Assembly (NCBI RefSeq): GCF_002295105.1
Contig: NZ_NSGH01000004.1
Location: 62,001-126,000, forward strand
DNA: 64,000 bases
Direction: 5' to 3'
Origin: Salimicrobium humidisoli
GTDB taxonomy: Bacteria; Bacillota; Bacilli; Bacillales; Halobacillaceae
The notes under the pieces were generated by a model that was not told the DNA's origin, ran no database searches, and saw nothing but the letters and a program-made list of their open reading frames with translations. Positions 9,812 to 17,723 of this stretch are shown piece by piece (positions within the stretch are counted from its first letter, which is position 1; the number at the start of each line of letters is the position of its first letter). Both the position numbers and the translations under genes were made by a program.

Positions 9812-10954
9812 ATGAAACGAGGAATTTTACTTTCGCTTTTGCTTTTGCTGATACTGCTGGCCGCCTGTTCAAGTGACGAACCGGAAGAAGAAAAGAAGCG
9901 GGTCACCCCGGTGGAGACAGAGGAAATAAGAGAAGGTACGTTTACGGTGGAGCGGGAAATCCTCGCCCGGGCCGAGCCTTCTGCCACGTCCCCTGTCGTC
10001 CCCGGCGCGCCCGGAGAAATTACGTTTATCAGTGTAGAAGAAGGAGACAGAGTGGAAAGAGGAGACGCGCTTGCTGAAATCACTCCCGGGCAGGGAGAGT
10101 CCCAGGTGGAACTTCAGGAAAATGCCCTTGCTCAGGCCAGGCAGCAGCTGGATCAGGCAATCGCCTCCCGTGATGACGCGGAAGAAGCTGTGGAAAGAGC
10201 CAGAAGTCAGGAAGCACCGGAAGGTCTGAGCGGGTTACTCGGACCTTCAGAGCAGGAGCTCGAAGGCCAGGTGGCTCAGGCCGAACAGCAGCTCAGCCAG
10301 GCCAGGTCCGCGGTGGAGTCGGCACGGCTCCAGGTGGAACAGGCGGAAATTCAGCTGGAACAGGCACGGGAGCAGTCGGGACCTGAGACGCTGACGTCCC
10401 CGAGGAGCGGCGTAGTCACCTCCATTCAGGGAAACGTCGGGGACATGGCCACGAACCAGCAGCCGTTCGCAACGGTAGTGTCGCTGAACCCTGCTCTCAT
10501 TACCGCTTCGATTACGGCGGAGCAGCTTCCTCTTTTCGAAGAAGGAGCGAAGTATGAGGTGGACGTGGAAGCATCCGAAGAGCCGGTGGAAGCGCAGCTG
10601 ACGAATGTCGCCACCGTGCCCGGGGACACGGGTCTTTACAGCGTGGAAGCGGAAATCTCCAATCCGGACGGTGACATCAAACCGGGCACGACGGCTGTGT
10701 TTCAGCTGCCGGAGACGGTCGTCGAGAACACGACGATTATTCCTACAGAAGCGCTCGTTGAGACTTCGGACGAAACTTTCGTTTATAAAGTGGAAGAGAA
10801 GAAAGCTGTCAAAGTGCCGGTATCGGTGGAGTCCTCGCAGACGGAAGAGTCGGCGGTCACCGGGGACGTCAGCGACGGGGACAGCGTCGTCACCTCCGGT
10901 CAGATCACCCTGACGGACGGGGCGGAGATCCGCATCATCGGGGAGGACGAATAG
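9812..10954 (+). CDS. RND efflux adaptor subunit (HlyD/AcrA family lipoprotein)
   Basis: Membrane-fusion-type adaptor of an RND exporter. The 380-residue protein has a lipoprotein signal (hydrophobic residues 5-18, lipobox LAAC with Cys19), so it should be anchored to the outer face of the membrane. A biotinyl-lipoyl half-motif (PGAPGEITFISVEEGDRVERGD, shown in part) lies near residue 65, followed by a long Gln/Glu/Ala coiled coil (about 100-190), the second lipoyl half (SPRSGVVTSIQGNVGD) near 200, and a beta-barrel region. GAAGGAG precedes the ATG. The permease gene starts at the next base after the stop codon. Confidence 0.9.
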   Translation: MKRGILLSLLLLLILLAACSSDEPEEEKKRVTPVETEEIREGTFTVEREILARAEPSATSPVVPGAPGEITFISVEEGDRVERGDALAEITPGQGESQVELQENALAQARQQLDQAIASRDDAEEAVERARSQEAPEGLSGLLGPSEQELEGQVAQAEQQLSQARSAVESARLQVEQAEIQLEQAREQSGPETLTSPRSGVVTSIQGNVGDMATNQQPFATVVSLNPALITASITAEQLPLFEEGAKYEVDVEASEEPVEAQLTNVATVPGDTGLYSVEAEISNPDGDIKPGTTAVFQLPETVVENTTIIPTEALVETSDETFVYKVEEKKAVKVPVSVESSQTEESAVTGDVSDGDSVVTSGQITLTDGAEIRIIGEDE

Positions 10955-13900
10955 ATGAAGCTCGTACAGACGTCCATCAAACGCCCCGTCGGTGTCATTA
11001 TGATCGTCGCTGCCATACTCGCTCTCGGGTTCGTCTCCCTCAGGAACCTGACGATCGATCTGTACCCGGACATCGACCTGCCGGTTGCGGTCGTGTCGAC
11101 GTCCTATGAGGAAGCGGCCCCGCAGGATGTGGAACAGCTCGTCAGCCGTCCGATCGAAGGGGCGGTCAGTTCACTCGAAGGGTTAGAAGTGCTGCAGTCC
11201 CAGTCCCAGCAGGGAGCCTCCCTCATTTTTATGCAGTTTTCGACGGGAGTGGATCTTGACAGTGCCCTTCTTGAAGTGAGAGAAGCGGTCTCCCGGGTGT
11301 CGGGAGTGCTGCCGGAGAACGCCGGGGAGCCGAGCGTTCTGCGTTTCGATCCCCAGGCTCTGCCGATCATGACCATCGGATTGTCCGGGGACACGCCGGT
11401 GGAGCTTCAGCAGATCGCGGAAGACCAGATCGTTCCTTATCTGGAGCGGCAGGGAGGAGTCGCCTCGATTTCCGTCGAGGGCGGCCGTACCGAAGAAGTT
11501 CAGATTGAAATCGAAAGGGAAAAACTCGCCCGATTAGGCATCGACAGTCAGACGATCATACAGACTCTGAACGCTTCCAATCAGGCGGCGACAGCAGGGT
11601 CCGTCGATAAAGGGGATAAGAACCTCCGTATCCGTGTGAACGGGGAATTCGATTCGATCGATGACGTTAAAAATACCGTCCTGACGACGGAGTCCGGAGA
11701 TCGTCTGAAGCTCGACCAGGTCGCCGTGGTGGAAAAAAGAATCGAAGACACCGGCACTGTCTCGGAAGTGAACGGGGAAACGGCCGTCGTACTGTCCGCT
11801 CTGAAAAAGACGGATGCGAACACCGTGGAGACGGCTGAAAACATCCAGACCGCGATGGATGAAGTAGCTCCCGAGCTGCCGGAGAGTGTCGAAATGAACA
11901 CCGTGCTCGACACGTCGGAGTTCATCAAAGTCTCGATCAACAGTGTCATCGTGAACATCATTATCGGTGGTCTGTTCGCCGTTGCGGTACTGCTTCTGTT
12001 TCTGAAAAGTATACGGGCGACGCTCGTCATCGGAATCTCCATTCCGATCGCGATCATCTCGACGTTCACCCTCATGTATTTTACCGGGGAGACTCTCAAC
12101 GTCCTGACGATGGGCGGACTGGCGCTCGGAATCGGGATGATGGTGGACAGTTCCATCGTAATCCTTGAAAATATCGTAAGCTACCGGCAGCGGGGCTTTT
12201 CGATGAAGGAGGCAGCGGAGGAAGGGGCCTCCGAACTGGCTCCGGCCGTTATCGCTTCCGCCACTACGACACTCGTCGTATTTCTTCCGATCATGCTGGT
12301 GGACGGAATCGCCTCCGAACTGTTTACACCGCTCGCCCTGACCATTTCATTCGCCCTGCTCGCTTCTCTCGCCGTTTCGGTGACGCTTATTCCTATGCTG
12401 TCCTCCAAACTTTTGACGAAGGCGATGCGAAACGGGAAGCGGTACTGGTTTGACCGGCTTCTCGGAAAAGTGAACCGGGGATACCAGCGGGTGCTCAGGA
12501 AAGTGCTGAAATTCCGCAAAACGACCGTACTGCTTACCATCCTGTCGATAGGAGGAAGTATAGCGCTCATCCCGCTCGTCGGAACGTCTTTTATTCCGGA
12601 ATCCGATCAGGGCCAGATAGAAGTCGACGTGTCACTCGAGCGCGGAACGTCTCTTGAAGAAACGGAAAGCGTCACTTCCGATATAAGCGCCCGGCTTAAT
12701 GAGTTCAGTGACGTAATTGACGTCCATTACCTGTCGGTCGGAAGCGGGGAGATGGGGCTGGCCGGCGGCAGTGCCGACCGGGCCAGTTACACCGTCCAGC
12801 TCGTGGACCCGGGAGAACGGGAGCGATCCACGCAGGAAGTGATGAAAGATATGGAGAATGATCTCGGTGATGTCGTCGGAGCCGAGGTCGAAGTGACGGA
12901 GATGAGTGCCGGGCTCGGGACCGGGGCTCCGCTCGAGGTGCAGATCAACGGCAAGGACAACGCGGTGCTGAACGAACTGGCAGAACAGATCGTGTTGATC
13001 ATGAACGATGTCGAAGGGGTAGTAGCCCCCTCCTCGTCGACGGAAGACTCCGAACCGCAGCTCGACATCCAGGTCGACCGGAACAAAGCGAGCGGATACG
13101 GGCTTACGGAACAGCAGGTGATTTCACAGGTACAGCTGGCGTTCCAGGGACAGACGGCTACCCGGTACCGCGAAGGCGGGGAAGAGCTTGAAGTACGTCT
13201 CGTCACGCCGCTCGATGAGAGTGCGGGAATAGCTGAACTGGAAGGTACTCCGATAGCTGCGGCTTCCGGTGACCTCGTTCCTTTATCCTCCATCGCCGAA
13301 ATTGAACAGGTTCAGGGGCCGGTCGCGCTGAACCGGGAGAACCAGCAGCCCCAGGTCAACGTCACAGCGGAGATCGGGGAGCGGGACCTCGGCAGTGTGA
13401 CAGCCGACGTGGAAGAAGAAATTGATAAACTCAACTTCCCGGAAGGCTATACGTACGAAGTGGGCGGACAGGCCCAGGATATGGAAGAGGCTTTCGGAGA
13501 CTTATCCGTCGCGCTTCTCTTCTCATTGTTCCTCGTATATGCGGTCATGGCCGTGCAGTTCGAGAACTTCCTGTTTCCGTTCATCATTATGTTCAGTCTG
13601 CCGGCGACCGTTGTCGGTGTAGCGGTCGGGTTATTCATCACCGGTCTCCCTCTCAGCATGCCGGCATTCGTCGGAATAATTATGCTTGCGGGGATCGTAG
13701 TGAACAACGCCATCGTTCTCGTGGACTATATCAACATTTTGAGGCGACGTTCGTACAGCCGGTACGATGCGATTCTCGAAGCGGGACCCGACCGGCTTCG
13801 TCCGATTCTGATGACGACGGTGACCACGGTGCTCGGTATGGTGCCGCTCGCTCTCGGAATCGGTCAGGGCGCGGAAGCCCAGCAGCCGCTTGCTGTGACC

Positions 13901-14020
13901 ATCATTTTCGGACTGACGGTCTCCAGCTTCTTCACGCTGGTGCTGATTCCGGTCGTCTATACGTATTTCGATGATCTCTCCGTCAAAATCAACAGCTTTT
14001 TTCAGAAAAGAGTAGAATGA
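10955..14020 (+). CDS. RND efflux permease (AcrB/SwrC family)
   Basis: Proton-driven RND transporter of 1021 residues. It has 12 predicted membrane segments (TM1 at about residues 10-30, clusters at 330-530 and 840-1010) and two large outer loops. It begins MKLVQTSIKRPVGVIMIV, and the proton-relay Asp pattern is seen in GGLALGIGMMVDSSIVILEN (residues about 387-406). Its closest functional analogue in Bacilli is SwrC/YerP, which exports surfactants and antimicrobials. Here it has a dedicated adaptor, with which it forms a two-gene operon. No outer-membrane factor is expected in a Gram-positive cell. The substrate cannot be read from the sequence. Confidence 0.93.
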   Translation: MKLVQTSIKRPVGVIMIVAAILALGFVSLRNLTIDLYPDIDLPVAVVSTSYEEAAPQDVEQLVSRPIEGAVSSLEGLEVLQSQSQQGASLIFMQFSTGVDLDSALLEVREAVSRVSGVLPENAGEPSVLRFDPQALPIMTIGLSGDTPVELQQIAEDQIVPYLERQGGVASISVEGGRTEEVQIEIEREKLARLGIDSQTIIQTLNASNQAATAGSVDKGDKNLRIRVNGEFDSIDDVKNTVLTTESGDRLKLDQVAVVEKRIEDTGTVSEVNGETAVVLSALKKTDANTVETAENIQTAMDEVAPELPESVEMNTVLDTSEFIKVSINSVIVNIIIGGLFAVAVLLLFLKSIRATLVIGISIPIAIISTFTLMYFTGETLNVLTMGGLALGIGMMVDSSIVILENIVSYRQRGFSMKEAAEEGASELAPAVIASATTTLVVFLPIMLVDGIASELFTPLALTISFALLASLAVSVTLIPMLSSKLLTKAMRNGKRYWFDRLLGKVNRGYQRVLRKVLKFRKTTVLLTILSIGGSIALIPLVGTSFIPESDQGQIEVDVSLERGTSLEETESVTSDISARLNEFSDVIDVHYLSVGSGEMGLAGGSADRASYTVQLVDPGERERSTQEVMKDMENDLGDVVGAEVEVTEMSAGLGTGAPLEVQINGKDNAVLNELAEQIVLIMNDVEGVVAPSSSTEDSEPQLDIQVDRNKASGYGLTEQQVISQVQLAFQGQTATRYREGGEELEVRLVTPLDESAGIAELEGTPIAAASGDLVPLSSIAEIEQVQGPVALNRENQQPQVNVTAEIGERDLGSVTADVEEEIDKLNFPEGYTYEVGGQAQDMEEAFGDLSVALLFSLFLVYAVMAVQFENFLFPFIIMFSLPATVVGVAVGLFITGLPLSMPAFVGIIMLAGIVVNNAIVLVDYINILRRRSYSRYDAILEAGPDRLRPILMTTVTTVLGMVPLALGIGQGAEAQQPLAVTIIFGLTVSSFFTLVLIPVVYTYFDDLSVKINSFFQKRVE

Positions 14021-14055
14021 AGCTTTCCTTCCCTGAAGGGAGGCTTCTTTTTTAA
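14021..14055 (+). terminator. Terminator after the RND operon
   Basis: The hairpin CCTTCCCT/AGGGAGG (one bulge) is followed by CTTCTTTTTT. Confidence 0.75.
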
Positions 14056-14183
14056 GACTATTAAATTTTATTTACAAAAAGGTTTTGAAGGTTGATTAGA
14101 AAGGAATTATGGAGAATGTGAAGGAATTCGCCATGTACGGTTTCTGTGAAGTATTTCATCGATGACTTAAGCGGTACTTTATA

Positions 14184-14212
14184 TAGAACATTACGCAATA
14201 ATGTGCTATACT
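14184..14212 (+). promoter_or_regulatory. sinR promoter with an internal palindrome (possible operator)
   Basis: TATACT at 14207-14212 is a good -10 box 23 bp before the sinR start, but the -35 region (TAGAAC) is weak. Between them the perfect palindrome ACATTA-N5-TAATGT (14188-14204) would block polymerase if bound. AGAAC at 14185-14189 is the reverse of GTTCT, the core of the SinR site GTTCTYT. Autoregulation is an inference. Confidence 0.45.
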
Positions 14213-14235
14213 TTTTTAGAAAGAAGGTGAGAGAT

Positions 14236-14571
14236 ATGATAGGCGATCGTATACAGCATATAAGAAAAAACCGGGGGTACTCCCTGTCTGAACTCGCCGA
14301 GAGGGCGAACGTTGCCAAATCGTACTTAAGTTCGATTGAACGCAACATTCAGAAGAACCCGTCGGTTTTATTTCTTGAAAAGATTTCAAAAGAACTTGAT
14401 GTCTCCATGAACTATCTTCTGCACGGAGAACAGCAGGACGTCAACGAGCCGCTGGATGACGAATGGATCAACCTGGTGAAAGACGCCATGAGCTCGGGAC
14501 TCTCCAAGGAACAGTTCAAAGACTATCTGGAATTCAATAAATGGAAGTTGAATAAAAGCGATAAGGAATAA
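14236..14571 (+). CDS. sinR: SinR-like master regulator of biofilm and motility
   Basis: A 111-residue transcription factor, the same length as B. subtilis SinR and alignable end to end. The N-terminal HTH_3 domain (residues 1-66) includes GYSLSELAERANVAKSYLSS. The C-terminal SinI-like dimerisation helices include DDEWINLVKDAMSSGLSKEQ. SinR represses matrix genes and is counteracted by SinI in B. subtilis. The start at 14236 is preferred over the upstream in-frame ATG because AAGAAGGTGAG at 14221 is the ribosome site and the length then matches the family. No sinI lies beside it. Exopolysaccharide genes in this window could be its targets, but that is unproven. Confidence 0.88.
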   Translation: MIGDRIQHIRKNRGYSLSELAERANVAKSYLSSIERNIQKNPSVLFLEKISKELDVSMNYLLHGEQQDVNEPLDDEWINLVKDAMSSGLSKEQFKDYLEFNKWKLNKSDKE

Positions 14572-14603
14572 GTGCGCCCGGCAAGGCGGCACTTATTTTT
14601 TTA
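14567..14603 (+). terminator. Terminator after sinR
   Basis: AATAAGTGC (14567-14575) and GCACTTATT (14589-14597) form a perfect 9-bp stem, followed by six T. It starts inside the sinR stop codon. Confidence 0.88.
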
Positions 14604-14747
14604 TGAAAAACTATAGACTTTATTCGTGATTAAAAGTATAATGTTCTTAATAAAGAAAAACGTTTAACGAACATTCAGCCGGGAAACACTATAATGAAGA
14701 CAGGGGCGGAAAGTTTTTCAAGGAATATATAGTTTTGCAGTGGTTTA

Positions 14748-14756
14748 TGATATAAT
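14748..14756 (+). promoter_or_regulatory. Extended -10 promoter of the structured-leader transcript
   Basis: TGATATAAT matches the extended -10 consensus TGnTATAAT; there is no good -35 box. Transcription would start near 14763, just ahead of the hairpins described next. Confidence 0.55.
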
Positions 14757-14774
14757 GGGAAATGATATTGAACG

Positions 14775-14848
14775 AGCGGACCAGTTCCGAGGAGTGAATC
14801 CCGGGACGTGGTGAAGTCCAGTGAGAGATTTGTAGAAGGGTCCTCACG
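14775..14848 (+). ncRNA. Candidate structured leader RNA or small RNA
   Basis: Two hairpins can be drawn. In the first, outer GGAC (14778-14781) pairs with GTCC (14816-14819) and inner TTCCG (14785-14789) pairs with CGGGA (14802-14806). In the second, GTGAG (14821-14825) pairs with CTCAC (14843-14847). They lie between a good promoter and a 39-codon gene, giving a leader of about 135 bases. I do not recognise it as a known riboswitch class. Confidence 0.35.
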
Positions 14849-14896
14849 AATAACTTGAATTACAAAGATAAATGTCAGAAGAAAAAGGTGAGTATT

Positions 14897-15016
14897 GTGC
14901 AGCAGCAAGAGCAATTGAAGGAAGTTTTGCAAAATGTCATCCAGAAGGCAGAAACGTCCGAATTGGCGACTTCCCAGGATGTCATCCAGCAGTTAATGGA
15001 ACTTCTTCAAAAATGA
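14897..15016 (+). CDS. 39-residue peptide of unknown function
   Basis: A GTG start sits five bases after AAAAAGGTGAG. The 39-residue product is hydrophilic and probably helical (VLQNVIQKAETSEL, then TSQDVIQQLMELLQK). The DVIQQLMELL stretch faintly recalls the SQELD helix of Spo0E-type phosphatases or a SinI-type helix, but neither match is good. It is transcribed from the promoter at 14748, behind a structured leader, and ends at a clear terminator, all of which support a real gene. It lies 325 bp downstream of sinR. Confidence 0.6.
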   Translation: MQQQEQLKEVLQNVIQKAETSELATSQDVIQQLMELLQK

Positions 15017-15031
15017 TTATGTAAAAGAGGG

Positions 15032-15059
15032 TCTGCCTTACTATAAGGCAGGCTTTTTG
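15032..15059 (+). terminator. Terminator after the 39-residue gene
   Basis: CTGCCTTA and AAGGCAG (15033-15051) form the stem, followed by TTTTT. Confidence 0.85.
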
Positions 15060-15079
15060 TATGGGCGATTTCATATTTT

Positions 15080-15225
15080 GCGTGACTTTCAGGAGCCGGC
15101 TGGCTGTTTGAAGGTAAGGAAACCGTGCGAAACGTTCCCTTCACACCTGAAGAAAGTCTCCGAAGGTCACGATAACTGAAGAATCGTGCCCTTCACGAAC
15201 CAAAACCTTCCCCCAAGGTAACGCA
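15080..15225. repeat. Intergenic 52-bp-period palindrome element, copy 2
   Basis: Right half-palindrome CGTGACTTTC ending at 15090, full 34-bp units at 15109-15142 and 15161-15194, left half starting at 15213. Spacers 15091-15108, 15143-15160 and 15195-15212 are 18 bp each. The second unit has arms CGAAGGTCACGAT and AATCGTGCCCTTC around an 8-base loop, and differs at only two positions from a unit in copy 3. It fills the gap between the short gene and the sensor kinase. Confidence 0.85.
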
Positions 15226-15330
15226 AGCTTCGTAAATTAAATTATCATCGCCTCTATATAATAAGCATCCCTCTTTGTAAATGCATATGTTACTATATCG
15301 AAGAGAGATTTACGTAAGGGGGGAGTCGGC

Positions 15331-16911
15331 ATGAATGTAAAATTACAAACTAAAATTTTAGGTCTTGTGCTGTCCTTATTGCTTCTGGTCACTATTGCTT
15401 TTACAGGGGCGTATGCTCTGATGGAAAAAGAAGAAGTGGAGGAGGATGTAGGGCAGCTGGCGTTACAGGTCGCTTCTACCATGTCATTTATGCCGACAAT
15501 TAAAGAAGCATTTAAAACAGAGAACCCTTCAGAAATCATCCAGCCTATAGCCGAAAGTATTCAGGATGAAACCGGTGCCGAGTTCGTAGTAGTAGGAAAC
15601 GAAGAAGGCGTCCGTTACGCTCATCCCGACGAATGGAAGTTAGGGAAGAAGATGGTGGGCGGTGATAATAGCCGGGCCCTCAAAGACGGGGAATATTATA
15701 CCTCGAGAGCAGAAGGTACGCTTGGACCATCCCTTCGGGGGAAGGCACCGATCATTTCTGACAGCGGGAATATCGTCGGACTGGTTTCTGTCGGATTCCT
15801 TATTGAAGATATCCGCACGATGGTATGGAATGAAATGGAGAACATTATACTTATCGCCACCGGCGTTCTTCTGTTAGGAGTAATCGGGAGCTTTCTCCTG
15901 GCCCGCAGCATTCGAAAAGATACCCTTGGTCTTGAACCTTATGAAGTGACATCGTTTTATCAGACGCGGGAAGCGATTTTATCGTCTGTAAAAGAAGGGA
16001 TTATAGCGATAGATATCCGGGGACGGGTTACGATGATTAATCAGTCCGCCATAGATCTGCTCGGACTGGAAAACGCGGATCCCGGTACAAATATAATAGA
16101 TATTTTCCCGAATACAGGTATGCTTCGTACGTTGAAAAGCGGCAAAGCGGAGCAGGATGAAGAAATAGTTCTGAATGACAAAGTGGTGATTGTGAACCGT
16201 ACCCCTATCCTGGAAAAGGGGGAGACAGTCGGTGTAGTCTCCAGCCTCCGCGACAAAACGGAAGTCAGAGAGATGGTCAATACGTTATCCGAAGTGAAGC
16301 GCTATTCGGAAAGTCTGCGTGCTCAGACACACGAATACACAAACAGAATGTACGTTTTGCTCGGGCTGCTGCAGCTCGGCAATACGAAGGAAGCAGCAGA
16401 AATGATAGAACAGGAGTTTTCAAATTCGGAGCCCCAGCAGAAAATCATTTTTCAGCGCATACACGATGATACGACGCAGGCTATCCTTACAGGGAAAATC
16501 AGTAAAGCCTCAGAGAAGAAAGTGAACTTCAAAATTGATGAAGAGTCTTCTCTTGAATATCTTCCTGAGCACATAAATAAAGCCGATCTCGTAACGATCC
16601 TCGGTAATATCGTAGATAATGCTTTTGAAGCGGTGCAGCATCAAAAAGAAAAACAGGTCGAGATATTCATTACGGATATCGGTAACGACATTATATTTTC
16701 TATAACGGATAACGGACCGGGGATACCTGAGCACATGTACGAGTCCATTTTCCGGAAAGGGTCCTCCACTAAAGACGGAGTAATGCGGGGGTATGGTCTC
16801 TGGAACGTGCAGCAGATCATTGAAAAACTCGGAGGGACTATTGAGATTCTCGATAACACAGGAGGAGGTACTGTTTTCTCCGTATTTTTACCGAAAGAGA
16901 GGGATAGATGA
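15331..16911 (+). CDS. Sensor histidine kinase, CitA/DctS/DcuS family
   Basis: Membrane sensor for a carboxylate, probably the substrate of the adjacent Tct transporter. The 526-residue protein has TM1 (about residues 10-30), an extracytoplasmic Cache/PDC domain (about 35-170, with RYAHPDEWKLGKKMVGGD typical of CitA/DcuS), TM2 (about 172-193), a PAS domain (about 210-320), the phospho-acceptor His in AQTHEYTNRMYVLLGL (about residue 339), and a C-terminal ATPase domain with TDNGPGIP and GYGLWNVQQIIEKLGG. GGGGGGAG precedes the ATG. Its stop overlaps the response-regulator start by 4 bp. Confidence 0.92.
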   Translation: MNVKLQTKILGLVLSLLLLVTIAFTGAYALMEKEEVEEDVGQLALQVASTMSFMPTIKEAFKTENPSEIIQPIAESIQDETGAEFVVVGNEEGVRYAHPDEWKLGKKMVGGDNSRALKDGEYYTSRAEGTLGPSLRGKAPIISDSGNIVGLVSVGFLIEDIRTMVWNEMENIILIATGVLLLGVIGSFLLARSIRKDTLGLEPYEVTSFYQTREAILSSVKEGIIAIDIRGRVTMINQSAIDLLGLENADPGTNIIDIFPNTGMLRTLKSGKAEQDEEIVLNDKVVIVNRTPILEKGETVGVVSSLRDKTEVREMVNTLSEVKRYSESLRAQTHEYTNRMYVLLGLLQLGNTKEAAEMIEQEFSNSEPQQKIIFQRIHDDTTQAILTGKISKASEKKVNFKIDEESSLEYLPEHINKADLVTILGNIVDNAFEAVQHQKEKQVEIFITDIGNDIIFSITDNGPGIPEHMYESIFRKGSSTKDGVMRGYGLWNVQQIIEKLGGTIEILDNTGGGTVFSVFLPKERDR

Positions 16912-17576
16912 TGAAAGTGATGATCAGTGAAGACGATTTCCGAGTAGCGAATTTACATGAACAGTTCCTGAATACAATAGATGATGTAGATGTCGTTGCG
17001 AAAGCTGCAAATGCTGAAGAAACACTTGCTCTTGTGGAAGAACAACAGCCGGACCTTCTTCTTCTTGATGTATACATGCCTGACGAACTAGGTTCACATC
17101 TGCTGCCCCGTATCCGGGAAAAAGCTCCGCAGACAGACGTCATAATGATTACGGCAGCGAAAGATAAAGAAACGGTAGAACATTCCCTGAACTACGGGGT
17201 AGTGGATTATATCATTAAACCGATAACGATCGAACGTTTCCAAAAGACGATAGAAGACTATAAAAAAAGGACGGATATCCTTAATAAAACCGAAGAGTTC
17301 AGTCAGGAAACGCTCGATTTTCTCTTGAACCAGAATGAAGAGAGTAAGGAAGAAGAAGTACCTAAAGGAATCGACCCGCTCACTTTAAAAAAAGTCGAAC
17401 GTTTTTTAATGAGTGAAAAAGAGGGAGTGACGGCGGAACAGGTGAGCGAAAAGATGGGCGCTTCGAAAACGACGGCGCGCAGGTATCTCGAATATCTGGT
17501 TTCCACCGATACTGCTGCAGCCGAAATGAAATACGGAAGAGTCGGCAGACCGGAAAGAAAATATTACCCCTATTGA
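16908..17576 (+). CDS. Response regulator, CitB/DctR/MalR family
   Basis: A 222-residue partner of the preceding kinase. The receiver domain (residues 1-120) has the acidic pair SEDD, phospho-accepting Asp54 in LLLLDVYMP, Thr in MITAAKDKE and Lys in YIIKPI. The C-terminal helix-turn-helix (about 160-222, TAEQVSEKMGASKTTARRYL) ends in the family-type GRVGRPERKYYPY. It presumably activates tctC-tctB-tctA, which lies directly downstream behind a terminator and its own promoter region. Confidence 0.92.
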   Translation: MMKVMISEDDFRVANLHEQFLNTIDDVDVVAKAANAEETLALVEEQQPDLLLLDVYMPDELGSHLLPRIREKAPQTDVIMITAAKDKETVEHSLNYGVVDYIIKPITIERFQKTIEDYKKRTDILNKTEEFSQETLDFLLNQNEESKEEEVPKGIDPLTLKKVERFLMSEKEGVTAEQVSEKMGASKTTARRYLEYLVSTDTAAAEMKYGRVGRPERKYYPY

Positions 17577-17604
17577 TCAGCTGGATAAACCGGCTGATTT
17601 TTTT
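17576..17604 (+). terminator. Terminator after the two-component system
   Basis: ATCAGCTGG and CCGGCTGAT form the stem around an ATAAA loop and are followed by seven T. Confidence 0.85.
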
Positions 17605-17653
17605 CGTGAATTTTATTTATTTAATTCATTTAACTTTTCTAATGAAGGATAAT

Positions 17654-17668
17654 TTGAAAACGGTTACA
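17654..17668 (+). promoter_or_regulatory. CcpA cre site in the tctC promoter region
   Basis: TTGAAAACGGTTACA matches the cre consensus WTGNAANCGNWNNCW at every position. A TATAAT box at 17679-17684 lies ten bases downstream, so CcpA bound here would cover the -35 region and repress. This implies catabolite control of the tct genes. Confidence 0.65.
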
Positions 17669-17723
17669 TTCAGAAAATTATAATTTAAAGTGAGATTATT
17701 ACATAAAGAAGGGGAGTTGTAAC

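Noticed and set aside
14146-14235. 30-residue N-terminal extension of SinR
   Set aside because: It would include the promoter region; the ATG at 14236 has a good ribosome site and gives exactly the family length.
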